Assembly: GCA_007132965.1 (NCBI GenBank)
Contig: SLNQ01000172.1
Location: forward strand, 1-57,919
Reading direction: 5' to 3'
Length of the DNA stretch: 57,919 nt
Origin: Gemmatimonadota bacterium
GTDB taxonomy: Bacteria > Gemmatimonadota > Gemmatimonadetes > Longimicrobiales > Gaopeijiaceae
Numbering within the stretch: position 1 is the first letter of the stretch; every line of letters begins with the position of its first letter. The position numbers and the translations under genes are program-made. Positions 8,259-17,011 of the stretch are shown one piece after another. The notes under the pieces are model-generated. The model worked only from the letters and a program-made list of their open reading frames with translations, ran no database searches and was not told the DNA's origin.

Positions 8259-10934
8259 CTATCCCCCACCCGCGTCCCAGCCCTCCCCGTAGAAGGCCTC
8301 CAGCCGACGGCGCAGCTCCGTCCAGGGGCCCTGCACCAGGGGTGCCGGGGGGAGGGCGTCCCGGAGCACCCGACCGTAGCTGCGGGTCACGATCCGGTCG
8401 TCCAGGAGGAGGATGGCACCCCGGTCGGTCCGGGAGCGGATGAGGCGACCGAAGCCCTGCTTGAGACGCAGCGCCGCCAGGGGCAGGAGGTATGAGCGGA
8501 AGGGATTCTGACCTCGGCCCTCCAGCGCCTCCATACGGGCCTGGGTGATGGGCTCGGTGGGCACGTGGAAGGGGAGCTTCTGGATCACCAGCCCCCGGAG
8601 GGGATCGCCGGGGACGTCCACCCCCTCCCAGAAGGAGCTGGTACCCAGCAGGATGGCCCGCTCCGAGGCCACGAACCGGGAGAGGAGCCGGTGCCGGGGC
8701 CCCTCGCCGTGCACCAGGAGCGGCCAGCGGGCGTCGTCGGCGGCGTCCCGGAGGATCCGGGCCACGGTCTGGAGGGCCCGGTGCGAGGTGAAGAGGGCGA
8801 AGACCCCGCCCCCGGTGAGCTGCGCCAGCTCCCGGACCACCCGGGCGGTGGCCTCCTGGAAGGCGTGACCTCCCCCGGCGCCGGGCAGGTCGGTGGGCAC
8901 CCCGAAGAGGGCCTGCTCCGGGTAGGAGAAGGTAGAGGGAACCCGGGCCTCCTCCACCACCAGGGGGGCGGCGTGGTCGCTTCCGTCCACCGCAATGACG
9001 GGGACGGCATCGGCAAAGGCCAGGGCGGGTTCGGAGGCGGATTCCGGGGCGGGCTCGGCGGTCGCGGCAGTCCCGCCGTCCGGACCCGGTTCCACCACGT
9101 CGTCGGTCAGCCCCAGCCGGTCGCGCAGAAACCGGAACCCGCCCCGGCCCACGGTGAGGGTGGCCGAGGTGATGACGGTGGTGTCGATCTGCTGGAAGAG
9201 TCCCTTGCGGAGCTTTCGTCCGGGCTCTACCGGGGCGGCGGCCAGCCGCACGTTCCGGAAGCCTTCTCCCCCGCTCCCCCGGCCCTCGATCCAGCGCACG
9301 AAGGCGTCGCCCCTGTCTCCGGGATCCAGGACCAGGGCCAGCCCATGCCGGGCGCTCTCCAGGCGCCGCTCCAGCGCCCCCAGGTCCAGGATCCGGCCCT
9401 CGAGAGGGTCCCGGAGGACCTCGTCGTCTTCCAGGCGCAGGCGCAGTTCCTCCACCTCACGGCCCAGACGGCTGAAGGCGGCGGTGAGGCGGTCCAGCCG
9501 GGCCAGGACCTCCTGGCTCTCTCCCGGATCCCGGGGGTCTCCCCGGCCCAGCCGCAGCGGCTCGTCGTCGCCGCCGGGCACCCGGGGCTCCAGGAGATCG
9601 AAGAAACCGGTGAGCTCTTCCCTGGCCCGCTCCAGGATGGGCCGCAGGCGCGCCTCCACCCGCTCCAGGATCCGGGGCGCCTCGCCTCCCTTCCCCCGGA
9701 GAACCTCCTCCACGCTGGCCAGCACCCCCTTCCCGTTCCGGTCCAGCCGCGTCAGGGTGCGAAACAGGCCCAGACGGGTCACCTCGCTGCCCAGGTGGGA
9801 GGTGGCGGCGTCCTCCACGTTGTGCCCCTCGTCGAGGATCACGTGCCGGTAGGGCGGGAGCACCGCCGACTGGGACCAGTTCTCCATGGCCTCGCGGAGC
9901 GCCACGTCGCTGAAGAGGAGCGCGTGGTTCACCACCAGCACGTCGGCGGCGGCGGCGGAGCGGCGCGCCCGCTGGTAGAAGCACTCCTGGAAGTGGGCGC
10001 AGCGGGCTCCCAGGCAGATGTCGCCGTCGGAGCGGACCTCCTCCCACACGTCGGAGGACGGGGCCACCGGCAGGTCCGAAAGCGAGCCGTCGTCGGTGGA
10101 GCGGCTCCACTTCACCAGCGAATTCAGCTCGGAGCTCCGGTCGGTCTCGAAGAGGGTCGGAGCGGTCTGGGCCGCCAGGAGGAGCCGGCGGATGGAGACG
10201 TAGTTCCCCCTCCCCTTCACCAGCGACCACTCCAGGTCGGGGCCCACCAGGTCCCGCACCAGGGGAAGGTCCTTGCCCACCAGCTGCTCCTGCAGGTTGA
10301 TGGTGTTGGTGGAGACCACCGTCCGCTCGCCATTGGCCAGCGCCCAGAGGGCCGCGGGCACCAGGTAGGCCAGCGACTTGCCGGTGCCTGTGCCCGCCTC
10401 CACCACCAGGACCCCGCCCTCGTTGTAGCGCTGGGCCACCCGACGGGCCATGGTGCGCTGCCCGGGTCGGTCCTCGAAAGCGCCGTGTCGTCTGGACAGA
10501 GGGCCGCCGGGGGCCAACACCTCCTCCACCCGGTCCGGATCCAGGAATTCCCGGCTCCGGGGGGCCGGAGGCTCCACCACCACGTAGAGGTTCCGGGCCT
10601 CGTTGTCCACGATCCCCGTCCCCAGACCGTGCTCGTAGACCCGGGCGGCCAGGGCCAGATCCGGGTCCGACGGCTCCAGGAGACCCGAGGGGTGGTTGTG
10701 CAGGAGGATCTCGCCCACCTCGGCGTCCCGGGCCGCCGCCAGCACCGCCTGGTGGTTCCCGCGGGCCACCGCCCGGGGCCACACGATGCGCCGCTCCTCG
10801 TCCACCCGGGCCAGAAAGCAGACCTCCCGGCCACCGGCCCGCTGGATCTCGGTGCGAATCAGCCGAGCGGCCTCGGCCTCCAGGGTGAGGCCGGCGACGG
10901 GACCGGGGGCCGGATCGGGCGGTGGAGTGCTCAG
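8259..10934 (-). CDS. JAMM(MPN)-domain/DinG-XPD-like superfamily 2 helicase fusion, probable CTG start
   Basis: An 891-residue protein if started at CTG (10934-10932). Residues about 15-120 form a RadC/JAMM-like domain with HNHPSG and a downstream Asp (H79, H81, D92). Residues about 150-890 form an XPD/DinG-type ATP-dependent helicase: Walker A AGTGTGKS (180-187), DEGH (368-371), three cysteines of a probable Fe-S cluster (C307, C312, C318), and helicase motifs near SATL and GTSSFWEGVDVPGDPLRG. The usual GTG at 10805 would cut off the first strand of the JAMM domain. No ATG, GTG or TTG lies in frame between it and the stop at 11076-11078. The CTG at 10934 has GAGG six bases upstream and sits just after the stop of the preceding gene. 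The function is probably DNA repair or replication-linked unwinding. The fourth Fe-S cysteine position is Ser (S247). Confidence 0.85.
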   Translation of the reverse strand: MSTPPPDPAPGPVAGLTLEAEAARLIRTEIQRAGGREVCFLARVDEERRIVWPRAVARGNHQAVLAAARDAEVGEILLHNHPSGLLEPSDPDLALAARVYEHGLGTGIVDNEARNLYVVVEPPAPRSREFLDPDRVEEVLAPGGPLSRRHGAFEDRPGQRTMARRVAQRYNEGGVLVVEAGTGTGKSLAYLVPAALWALANGERTVVSTNTINLQEQLVGKDLPLVRDLVGPDLEWSLVKGRGNYVSIRRLLLAAQTAPTLFETDRSSELNSLVKWSRSTDDGSLSDLPVAPSSDVWEEVRSDGDICLGARCAHFQECFYQRARRSAAAADVLVVNHALLFSDVALREAMENWSQSAVLPPYRHVILDEGHNVEDAATSHLGSEVTRLGLFRTLTRLDRNGKGVLASVEEVLRGKGGEAPRILERVEARLRPILERAREELTGFFDLLEPRVPGGDDEPLRLGRGDPRDPGESQEVLARLDRLTAAFSRLGREVEELRLRLEDDEVLRDPLEGRILDLGALERRLESARHGLALVLDPGDRGDAFVRWIEGRGSGGEGFRNVRLAAAPVEPGRKLRKGLFQQIDTTVITSATLTVGRGGFRFLRDRLGLTDDVVEPGPDGGTAATAEPAPESASEPALAFADAVPVIAVDGSDHAAPLVVEEARVPSTFSYPEQALFGVPTDLPGAGGGHAFQEATARVVRELAQLTGGGVFALFTSHRALQTVARILRDAADDARWPLLVHGEGPRHRLLSRFVASERAILLGTSSFWEGVDVPGDPLRGLVIQKLPFHVPTEPITQARMEALEGRGQNPFRSYLLPLAALRLKQGFGRLIRSRTDRGAILLLDDRIVTRSYGRVLRDALPPAPLVQGPWTELRRRLEAFYGEGWDAGGG

Positions 10935-10942
10935 GGGAGACC

Positions 10943-12250
10943 TCAGGTCTTGAGCGGTGCTGGACGAGCCGAAGGGAAGAGCACGTTGTTCAAAATGAGC
11001 CGGTAGCCCGGCGAGTTGGGATGGAGCTCCAGGTTGGTGGGAGCATCTCCGATCTGGTGCTCCGGGTCCTCGGGGTCATGTCCGCCGTAGAAGGTCCAGG
11101 TCCCCTCGCCCGCCGTGCCGTGGATGTACTTGGCCCGGTCACCCTCCTGGGCCAGAATCGTAACCCCCGGCTGCAGGCGATCGGCGCGGAAGGAGGTGGT
11201 GAGGCCGTAGAAGTCGGGGATCACCGCCTCGTGGTTCTGCACCAGCATGCTGGCCACCGGGTCGATCTTGGCGGCGAACTCGAAGAGCCGAAAACTGCCC
11301 AGGGCTTGCCGGTTCGCGGTATTGACCTGGTGGAAGTCGATGTCGGAGAAGGCATTCACCGAGGGCGACGTCTCGATCCGGGCTCCCTGGAAGGCGAAGG
11401 TCCGGCTCCAGTCCATCTGCTCGGTGGCGTCGGGGGCCGGGGGGCGGCCGTTCGCGAAGGCCGCCGAGATGTCGGTGCGGTGGCTGGCCAGCGCCAGGTC
11501 CAGGGTCTCGGTGGCCGAGCACATGGCGAAGAGGAAACCGCCGGCCTCCACGTACTCGCGGATCTCTTCGGCCACCGCCCGCTTCAGCGCCGGAACGTCG
11601 CTGAAGCCGAAGCGGGCCGCCATCTCCTCGTTCCGGGCCACCTCCTCCTGCAGCCAGGCCGACCCCGAATAGGCCAGGAAGAACTTGGAGTACTGTCCGG
11701 TGAAGTCCTCGTGGTGGAGGTGCAGCCAGTCGAATTCGTCCAGCTCACCCTGGAGCACCTCCCCGTCCCAGACCGTCTCGTAGGGGATGTCGGCGTACTC
11801 CAGCGCCAGGGTCACGGCGTCGTCCCAGGGCTGGGTGTTGGGCGGGGTGTAGATGGCGATCCGAGGGGCCGTCTCCAGGGGCACGGCCTCCATGTTCCCC
11901 TCCTGGATGCGGCTGCGGATGCGGGCCACCTCGGCGCCGTCCACCGGTTCAGTTCGGACCCCCCGGAGGGCCGCCTCCCGGCGCGCGGCTTCGGTGTCGG
12001 GCAGCAGGAAGGCGCCGTCGCGGTAGTTCAGGAACCACTCGGCGGTCTCGCCCCGCTCCAGGACCCAGTAGGTGAGCCCGTACGCCTTCAGGTGATCGCT
12101 CTGGGAGGTGTCCATGGGCACGAGCAAGTGCTGGGCCGCCAGCGGAGGAGACGAGAGGGCCGCGGTCGCCATGAGCAGGACCAGGGCCAGGAGCCCCGCC
12201 CCTGGGAGGGCCACGATCGGCAGGCGTAGGCGCCGTATCAGGGTCTTCAT
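10943..12250 (-). CDS. Exported protein of the family often labelled 'asparagine synthetase B', function unknown
   Basis: A 435-residue protein with a long hydrophobic signal sequence (about residues 10-40, ending near AAQ). The mature protein starts HLLVPMDTSQSDHLKAYGLTYWVL and contains WFLNYRDGAFLLPD, IAIYTPPNTQPWDDAVTLAL, a WLHLHHEDFTGQY segment, FAMCSATETLDLA and a C-terminal FYGGHDPEDPEHQIGDAPTNLELHPNSPGYRLILNNVLF. From memory, homologues in Bacteroidota and Gemmatimonadota carry the 'asparagine synthetase B' label, but I see neither an N-terminal Cys-2 glutaminase nor an ATP-pyrophosphatase loop, so that label looks wrong. The FAMC/HED pattern and ThuA-like GGHDPEDPEH ending suggest a Rossmann/glutamine-amidotransferase-like fold. 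The stop is immediately upstream of the JAMM-helicase start, and the ATG overlaps the TPR-like gene's stop (ATGA). Confidence 0.7.
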   Translation of the reverse strand: MKTLIRRLRLPIVALPGAGLLALVLLMATAALSSPPLAAQHLLVPMDTSQSDHLKAYGLTYWVLERGETAEWFLNYRDGAFLLPDTEAARREAALRGVRTEPVDGAEVARIRSRIQEGNMEAVPLETAPRIAIYTPPNTQPWDDAVTLALEYADIPYETVWDGEVLQGELDEFDWLHLHHEDFTGQYSKFFLAYSGSAWLQEEVARNEEMAARFGFSDVPALKRAVAEEIREYVEAGGFLFAMCSATETLDLALASHRTDISAAFANGRPPAPDATEQMDWSRTFAFQGARIETSPSVNAFSDIDFHQVNTANRQALGSFRLFEFAAKIDPVASMLVQNHEAVIPDFYGLTTSFRADRLQPGVTILAQEGDRAKYIHGTAGEGTWTFYGGHDPEDPEHQIGDAPTNLELHPNSPGYRLILNNVLFPSARPAPLKT

Positions 12251-12915
12251 CCATCCCTCCGGATCTGGTTCAGAAGCTGTCGGGCGGTGGGCGCCACCGG
12301 GTGGTTCGGCGCCCCCACGATGAGCGCCTCCAGGAGCTCCTCGGCCTGGGGCCGGTCCTCCCCCGGCCCGGCCAGGTAGCGGGCCAGCCGGAGGGTGGCC
12401 TCAGGGGTCTCGGGGGCGTCCGGCGCCAGCTCCAGGAGCCGGGCGCGAAGCTCCGCCGCCTCCGACGGATCCGAACCGTCCAGCAGGTGGGCCGCCAGGG
12501 CCAGCAGCGCCGGCCGGTCGGCGGCGGCGGCGGCGTCCAGCTCCTCCCGGATCAGCCCGGCGCCCCGGGCCGCCTCGTCGTCGTCGGCGTGGAGGAGGGC
12601 CCGGGCCGCCAGGGCGCCCGCCTCCGGTCCCGTCTTCTCCGCCACCGCCAGGAGCTGGATCCAGAGGGTGGCCCGACGTCCGGAGAGCTCTCCGGCCCGG
12701 GCGCGGATCCCCTCCAGGCCCCGGGCCCGCTCCTCCTCCGACGCCAGGAGCCCCGGGATCTCCTGCGGCCGGGGTGCGACGGTGTCGGAGACGGCCTCGG
12801 CCCGCGCCGCCTCCTGGCCGGCGGCCGCGGGCACGGCCGAGGCCGGCACCGCCGGCGCCGACACCGCCAGCGACGCCGCCGACACAAGTATCACCGCAGA
12901 GAGCGCCGCCTTCAC
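12247..12915 (-). CDS. Exported Ala-rich TPR-like repeat protein
   Basis: A 222-residue protein with an N-terminal signal peptide (hydrophobic, about residues 3-30, Ala-rich cleavage region). The remainder is strongly helical and Ala/Leu/Glu-rich, with repeated pairs such as LEGIRARAGELSGRRATLWIQLLAVAEKTG and ATLRLARYLAGPGEDRPQAEELLEALIVGAPNHPVAPTARQLLNQI. The pattern is that of tetratricopeptide (TPR-like) repeats. The GTG start overlaps the DUF4175 gene's stop (GTGA) and its own stop overlaps the next gene's ATG. It is therefore locked in the DUF4159-DUF4175 operon, probably as a scaffold. No catalytic motif is visible. Confidence 0.65.
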   Translation of the reverse strand: MKAALSAVILVSAASLAVSAPAVPASAVPAAAGQEAARAEAVSDTVAPRPQEIPGLLASEEERARGLEGIRARAGELSGRRATLWIQLLAVAEKTGPEAGALAARALLHADDDEAARGAGLIREELDAAAAADRPALLALAAHLLDGSDPSEAAELRARLLELAPDAPETPEATLRLARYLAGPGEDRPQAEELLEALIVGAPNHPVAPTARQLLNQIRRDG

Positions 12916-15900
12916 GATCGGCCCCCTCCACCGGCCCCGCCGGCGTTCCGGTTCAGCCGCTCGAAGTACTCCAGAACCAGGCGGCGTTCGGCGGGGGTTA
13001 GGGCCTCCAGCTCGGCTGCGTCGGGCAGGGGGATCCGGTGGCCCCGCAGGAGACCGTCGGGGAGGGGGGTCACCAGGGGCCGGTCCACCTCCTCGGCGGT
13101 GGTTCCTTCCCGCTCTTCGGTGGGACCGTCTCGCTCAAGCATCCGACCGGCGCCCAGGAACCGCTCCAGGAGGTCCTCCTGTCGCCGGAGGGTCTCGGGC
13201 TCCAGGCGACCCTCGGCCAGCTCCCGGGCCAGCTCCCGGGCCTCCCGGGCCATCTCCTCCAGGTCACCGGGGGTCCACTCGCCACCCGGCCGTTCTGCCA
13301 GCTCCTCCACTCCCCCCGCCACCTGGTCCTGGGCCGCCGCCAGCTCGTCCATGCGGGCCTGGGCCCCCTCCTGGCCTGGGTCGCCGGAGAGGGATTGGGC
13401 CTCCTGGTTGATGGCTTCCTGCTCCCCGGCCAGTGCCTCCATCTCGTCCATGAGATCCTCCATCCCGGAGCCCTCGGCGCCCTGCCCTACCTGCTCCATG
13501 CCGGTGAGGGCCAGGAGCGCCGCCCGGTTCAGGGCTGTCACCGCCTCCTCGGCCCAGACCGTGGGCCCGGCGCCTGCTGTGCCTTGCCGGCCCAGTCCCT
13601 CGGTGACCCGTTCCATCCGGTCCATGGCCTGGCCCAGCGCCTCGGTGACCTGCCGGCCCACCTGCGGCGCCTGTCGGGTGGCCAGGCCCAGTTGCACGGC
13701 CAGGTGGCGGGTGCCCTGGGCCAGAACCGCCTCCTCTCCCTGGAGCCGGCTCCGTTCAACCGCGCCGGCGCCCCGGATGCGGTCCCGGATCTCTTCCTGA
13801 CGACGGGCCAGCGCCAGGGAGCTCTCGGCTCCCCGACGGAGGGCGTCGCGGATCTGCTCTTCCCACTCCTCGAGCCACTCCATGCGGTCCTGCCGCATCT
13901 CGTCCAGGGCCTCCTGAAGCTGCCGGGCCGCTTCGTCGGCCTGGTCCCGGGCGCCTTCGGCCTGTCCGTCCCGGGCCTCCTCGGCGGCCTGGGACATGGA
14001 GCGCTCCGCCTCGGCGACCTCCCGGGCCGTCTCGCCGGCCCGCTCGGCGGCGGCCGGATCGCCGGCCTCCTGCAACCGCTCCTCGAGCCCCCGCAGCCGC
14101 TCCGCCAGCTCATCGGCACGGCGGGCCAGCTCCTCCTGGGCCTCCACCCCCTCGGCGGTCTCCAGCTCTCCGGCGACGGCCTCCTGGGCCTCGGCAATGG
14201 CCTGGAGCTCCTCTTCGGATCCCAGGTACGACTCCTCCAGCGCCTCCCGCTGGAGCCGCTCCAGGGCGGCCTCGAGGCGGTCCCGAAGGGCCTCCCGGGC
14301 CTCGGCCATCTCCGACAGCTCGCCCAGGGCGTCGGGGGTTTCGCCGTCGGCCAACCGCTCCAGGAGCTCCTCCAGGCGGGCCCGCTCCTGGGGGTCGGCC
14401 AGCTCCGACAGCATGGACTCCAGCTGCTGCAGCCGTTCCCTGAGGCCCCCGTCCTCGTCGCCCAGCCCCTCCAGCCCGCGGCGCGTGGCCTCCATCTCTT
14501 CCCGGAGGCGATCGATCTCCCGGGTCAGCTCCTGGTGCGCCTCCGCCGCCCCCCGGACCTCCTCGCGCCTCTGGAACTCCCCGGCGCTCCCTGCATCGGC
14601 TCCGGCCCGGGCCTCGTGCTCCCGGTCCCGGAGATGGTCGGCCTGCCGGTCTGCCTCCCGGACCAGCTCTCCCACCCGCTCGCCGGCCTCCTCCAGTTGG
14701 GTGCGGGCGGCATCGCGCTGGACGGCGGCGGTGGGCACCCGGAGTCGATACTCCGGACTCACGGCCTCCTGCTCCTGCGGGGAGACGTCGGCAGCCCGGG
14801 CCGAGAGGAGGACCTCATCGCCGGGCTCGAGGCCCCAGTCCGCCAGCTCCAGGATCGACCTGAAGCTGACCTGCCGGTCGCCGTCGGTGGCGATGCGCTC
14901 CACCTGGGGCTCGCCCCCCTCACCGTCGGGGCCCACCCGGGCCACCTCGACCTGGATCCACGCCAGGCCGAAGTCGTCGGAGGCCTCCAGGAGGAGGGGG
15001 AGGCGGAGGGACGCCGGGAGGTTCCCGTCCTCGCCGGGGACCGGGAGGGCCACCTCGGGGGGCAGGTCTTCCTCCACGGTGATCCGGGTGGGGTCGGGGA
15101 GGGCTGCGTCGTCGTCGGCCCCCTCCACTCCCCAGCTCACCTCCCCGGAACGCCCCGGCCGCCACTCCCCCTGGAAGCGGCCCTCCTGCACGGGCGTGCG
15201 GAGCGCCTCAGTGCCGTCGGCCCACCGGAGGACCAGCGCCGAGCCCTCCTGTCCCTCCACCCGGCCGCGGAGCACCACCCGGGTGCCCCGGGGCATGCTC
15301 AACTCCGTCGGAGCCCCGCGACGGGTCTCGTTGGGGAGTCGGGTGTAGTCGGGAAAGTGGAGCTCCACTGCCAGCTCGGTGAGGAGGAGAGGGTCGGAAG
15401 GCTCGATACGGGCCTCCCGGCTCCGGGCTCCGTCGGGGGCGGAGGCCCAGTAGCGGACCGGACCATCCAGGGGCGGCAGTTCGTGTCGGGCCATTCCCTG
15501 GGTCACCTCGAGCTCCACCTCCCTCAGGGGCTGGCCCACCGCCTGCCAGTGGAGGGTCACCCGGCTGCGGTCCGCCGCCCGGACGCCGACCTCCGGGACC
15601 GTACCCCGGGGAAGCTCCGCGTCACCGGGTTCGAGCCCAAGGGGGGCCAGCTCGGGTCCCGTCCAGACCGCCACCGGACTTGCCAACCCGGCCCACGCCG
15701 CTCGACTCCGGTCCGGCGAGAGAACCACCAGGAGGAGGGCCAGCGCCGCCACCGTGACCGCCGCCAGCGCCGACGCCCGGAGCAGGCGCTCCAGCTCCTG
15801 GCCCGGCCGTCCGGCCAGCTCCCGGGGCCGGCCCCCCAGCCGGTCTCGGAGGCCCCGGCCCCCTGCCCGGATGAGAGCGGTGGAGACGCCTTCCGGCGCC

Positions 15901-16253
15901 TGGCGATCCAGTTCGAGCTGGGCCCGCAGAGCGCCGGGCGCCAAACCCGACTCCCGCTCCATCTCGCCGGCCAGGGTGGGCTCGTGGCTCCAGCGCCGAA
16001 GGTATCGGGCCACGGCCACGGCGATCCCCACCACCAGGAGCAGTCCCCCCGCCACCAGGAGCGCGGGGAAGGGAGAGCCGGCGGACCACTCCTCGGAGAC
16101 CAGGATCCAGGCAAGGACGAAGACCAGCCCCATCCCCGCCAGCGCACCAAGGAGGACCACCCCCCCACCTCTCCCGCACAGCCACCGACGGACCCCCTGG
16201 AGGGCGACCTCGGGGGAGCCGGAGTCGGACGTGGGCGGAGGAGACGGGCTCAT
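12912..16253 (-). CDS. DUF4175-like membrane protein with giant coiled coil
   Basis: A 1113-residue protein. Two or three transmembrane helices lie near the N-terminus (about 31-52, 63-85 and 160-180). Next come beta-rich periplasmic repeats (about 190-490, e.g. AVELHFPDYTRLPNETRRG and GTRVVLRGRVEG), then a very long Glu/Arg/Gln-rich coiled coil (about 515-1020) dense in heptads and short LEEL/EAxE runs. This matches my recollection of the DUF4175 family (TIGR02302-like), found next to MoxR, DUF58 and DUF4159 genes. It overlaps the TPR-like gene by four bases and starts 11 bases after the DUF4159 stop, with GAGG eight bases before the ATG. The role is unknown; the shape suggests a structural envelope component or stator-like protein. 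Confidence 0.8.
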   Translation of the reverse strand: MSPSPPPTSDSGSPEVALQGVRRWLCGRGGGVVLLGALAGMGLVFVLAWILVSEEWSAGSPFPALLVAGGLLLVVGIAVAVARYLRRWSHEPTLAGEMERESGLAPGALRAQLELDRQAPEGVSTALIRAGGRGLRDRLGGRPRELAGRPGQELERLLRASALAAVTVAALALLLVVLSPDRSRAAWAGLASPVAVWTGPELAPLGLEPGDAELPRGTVPEVGVRAADRSRVTLHWQAVGQPLREVELEVTQGMARHELPPLDGPVRYWASAPDGARSREARIEPSDPLLLTELAVELHFPDYTRLPNETRRGAPTELSMPRGTRVVLRGRVEGQEGSALVLRWADGTEALRTPVQEGRFQGEWRPGRSGEVSWGVEGADDDAALPDPTRITVEEDLPPEVALPVPGEDGNLPASLRLPLLLEASDDFGLAWIQVEVARVGPDGEGGEPQVERIATDGDRQVSFRSILELADWGLEPGDEVLLSARAADVSPQEQEAVSPEYRLRVPTAAVQRDAARTQLEEAGERVGELVREADRQADHLRDREHEARAGADAGSAGEFQRREEVRGAAEAHQELTREIDRLREEMEATRRGLEGLGDEDGGLRERLQQLESMLSELADPQERARLEELLERLADGETPDALGELSEMAEAREALRDRLEAALERLQREALEESYLGSEEELQAIAEAQEAVAGELETAEGVEAQEELARRADELAERLRGLEERLQEAGDPAAAERAGETAREVAEAERSMSQAAEEARDGQAEGARDQADEAARQLQEALDEMRQDRMEWLEEWEEQIRDALRRGAESSLALARRQEEIRDRIRGAGAVERSRLQGEEAVLAQGTRHLAVQLGLATRQAPQVGRQVTEALGQAMDRMERVTEGLGRQGTAGAGPTVWAEEAVTALNRAALLALTGMEQVGQGAEGSGMEDLMDEMEALAGEQEAINQEAQSLSGDPGQEGAQARMDELAAAQDQVAGGVEELAERPGGEWTPGDLEEMAREARELARELAEGRLEPETLRRQEDLLERFLGAGRMLERDGPTEEREGTTAEEVDRPLVTPLPDGLLRGHRIPLPDAAELEALTPAERRLVLEYFERLNRNAGGAGGGGRS

Positions 16254-16263
16254 GGGATCGCCC

Positions 16264-16995
16264 TCACGGCGCCCGCTGGGAGAGGGCGTACACGAAGATG
16301 TTCACTCCCATGCGAAGGGCCTCTTCCCGGACGTCCTGCGGGTTGCCGTGGACCTCCGGATCTTCCCAGCCGTTGCCCAGGTCGGTCTCGTAGGTATACA
16401 GCACCATGAGCCGGCCCTCGTGAAAGATCCCGAAGGCCTGCGGGGGGTTGCCGTCGTGTTCGTGGATCTTGGGCAGCCCCTCCGGAAACTCGTAGAACGC
16501 CGAAAAGATGGGGTGTTCCGGCGGCAGCTCCACCATGGGCCGATTCGGGTAGAGCCGCTCCATCTCGCGGCGGAAGGCCTCGTCCATGCCGTAGTTGTCG
16601 TCGGCGTGGAGAAAGCCTCCCCCCTCGAGGTAGCGCCGGAGCGCCTCCCGTTCCTCGGTGTCGAAGACCACGTTGCCGTGCCCCGTCATGTGAATCAGGG
16701 GGTAGTCCGGAAGCGCCGGATCCAGGGGGGTCACCACCTCTTCTCGGGCAGCCACCGGGATCCCCGTCCGGGTCCGGATGGCCTCCAGGAGGTTCGGCAG
16801 GGACGACGGGTTGGCGTACCAGTCGCCGCCTCCACCGTACTGGAGACGCGCCACCGTGGGCGTGAGGGCGGCGGAGGGCGATTCGGACCCCAGGACCTCC
16901 GCGGCGGGAGCGTCCGGTGCCTGGGTCCCCCAGGCGCCCGCGAGGACCAGCCCCGTGAGGGCCAACCCGGCTGCGAAGGGGAGTCGAATGGGCAC
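16264..16995 (-). CDS. DUF4159 exported protein
   Basis: A 243-residue protein with an N-terminal signal sequence (about 1-30, LPFAAGLALTGLVLAGAWGTQAPDAPA). The mature part carries the DUF4159 signature: RLQYGGGGDWYANPSSLPNLL, YPLIHMTGHGNVVF, LRRYLEGGGFLHADDNYGMD, PEHPIFSAFYEFPEGLP and a C-terminal GVNIFVYALSQ. The family fold is ThuA/class I glutamine-amidotransferase-like and non-catalytic. The start is GTG. It is the first gene of a probable operon with DUF4175, TPR-like, 'AsnB-like' and helicase genes. Known relatives lie beside MoxR AAA+ and von Willebrand-A proteins; those genes are not in this window. Confidence 0.88.
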   Translation of the reverse strand: MPIRLPFAAGLALTGLVLAGAWGTQAPDAPAAEVLGSESPSAALTPTVARLQYGGGGDWYANPSSLPNLLEAIRTRTGIPVAAREEVVTPLDPALPDYPLIHMTGHGNVVFDTEEREALRRYLEGGGFLHADDNYGMDEAFRREMERLYPNRPMVELPPEHPIFSAFYEFPEGLPKIHEHDGNPPQAFGIFHEGRLMVLYTYETDLGNGWEDPEVHGNPQDVREEALRMGVNIFVYALSQRAP

Positions 16996-17011
16996 GGCGG
17001 GAACGGGGGCT

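Noticed and set aside
13038-16409. A 1123-codon plus-strand open frame opposite the DUF4175 gene
   Set aside because: Antisense of a Glu/Arg-rich coiled coil in high-GC DNA gives long stop-free frames; composition is Leu/Gly/Pro-rich with no recognisable domain.
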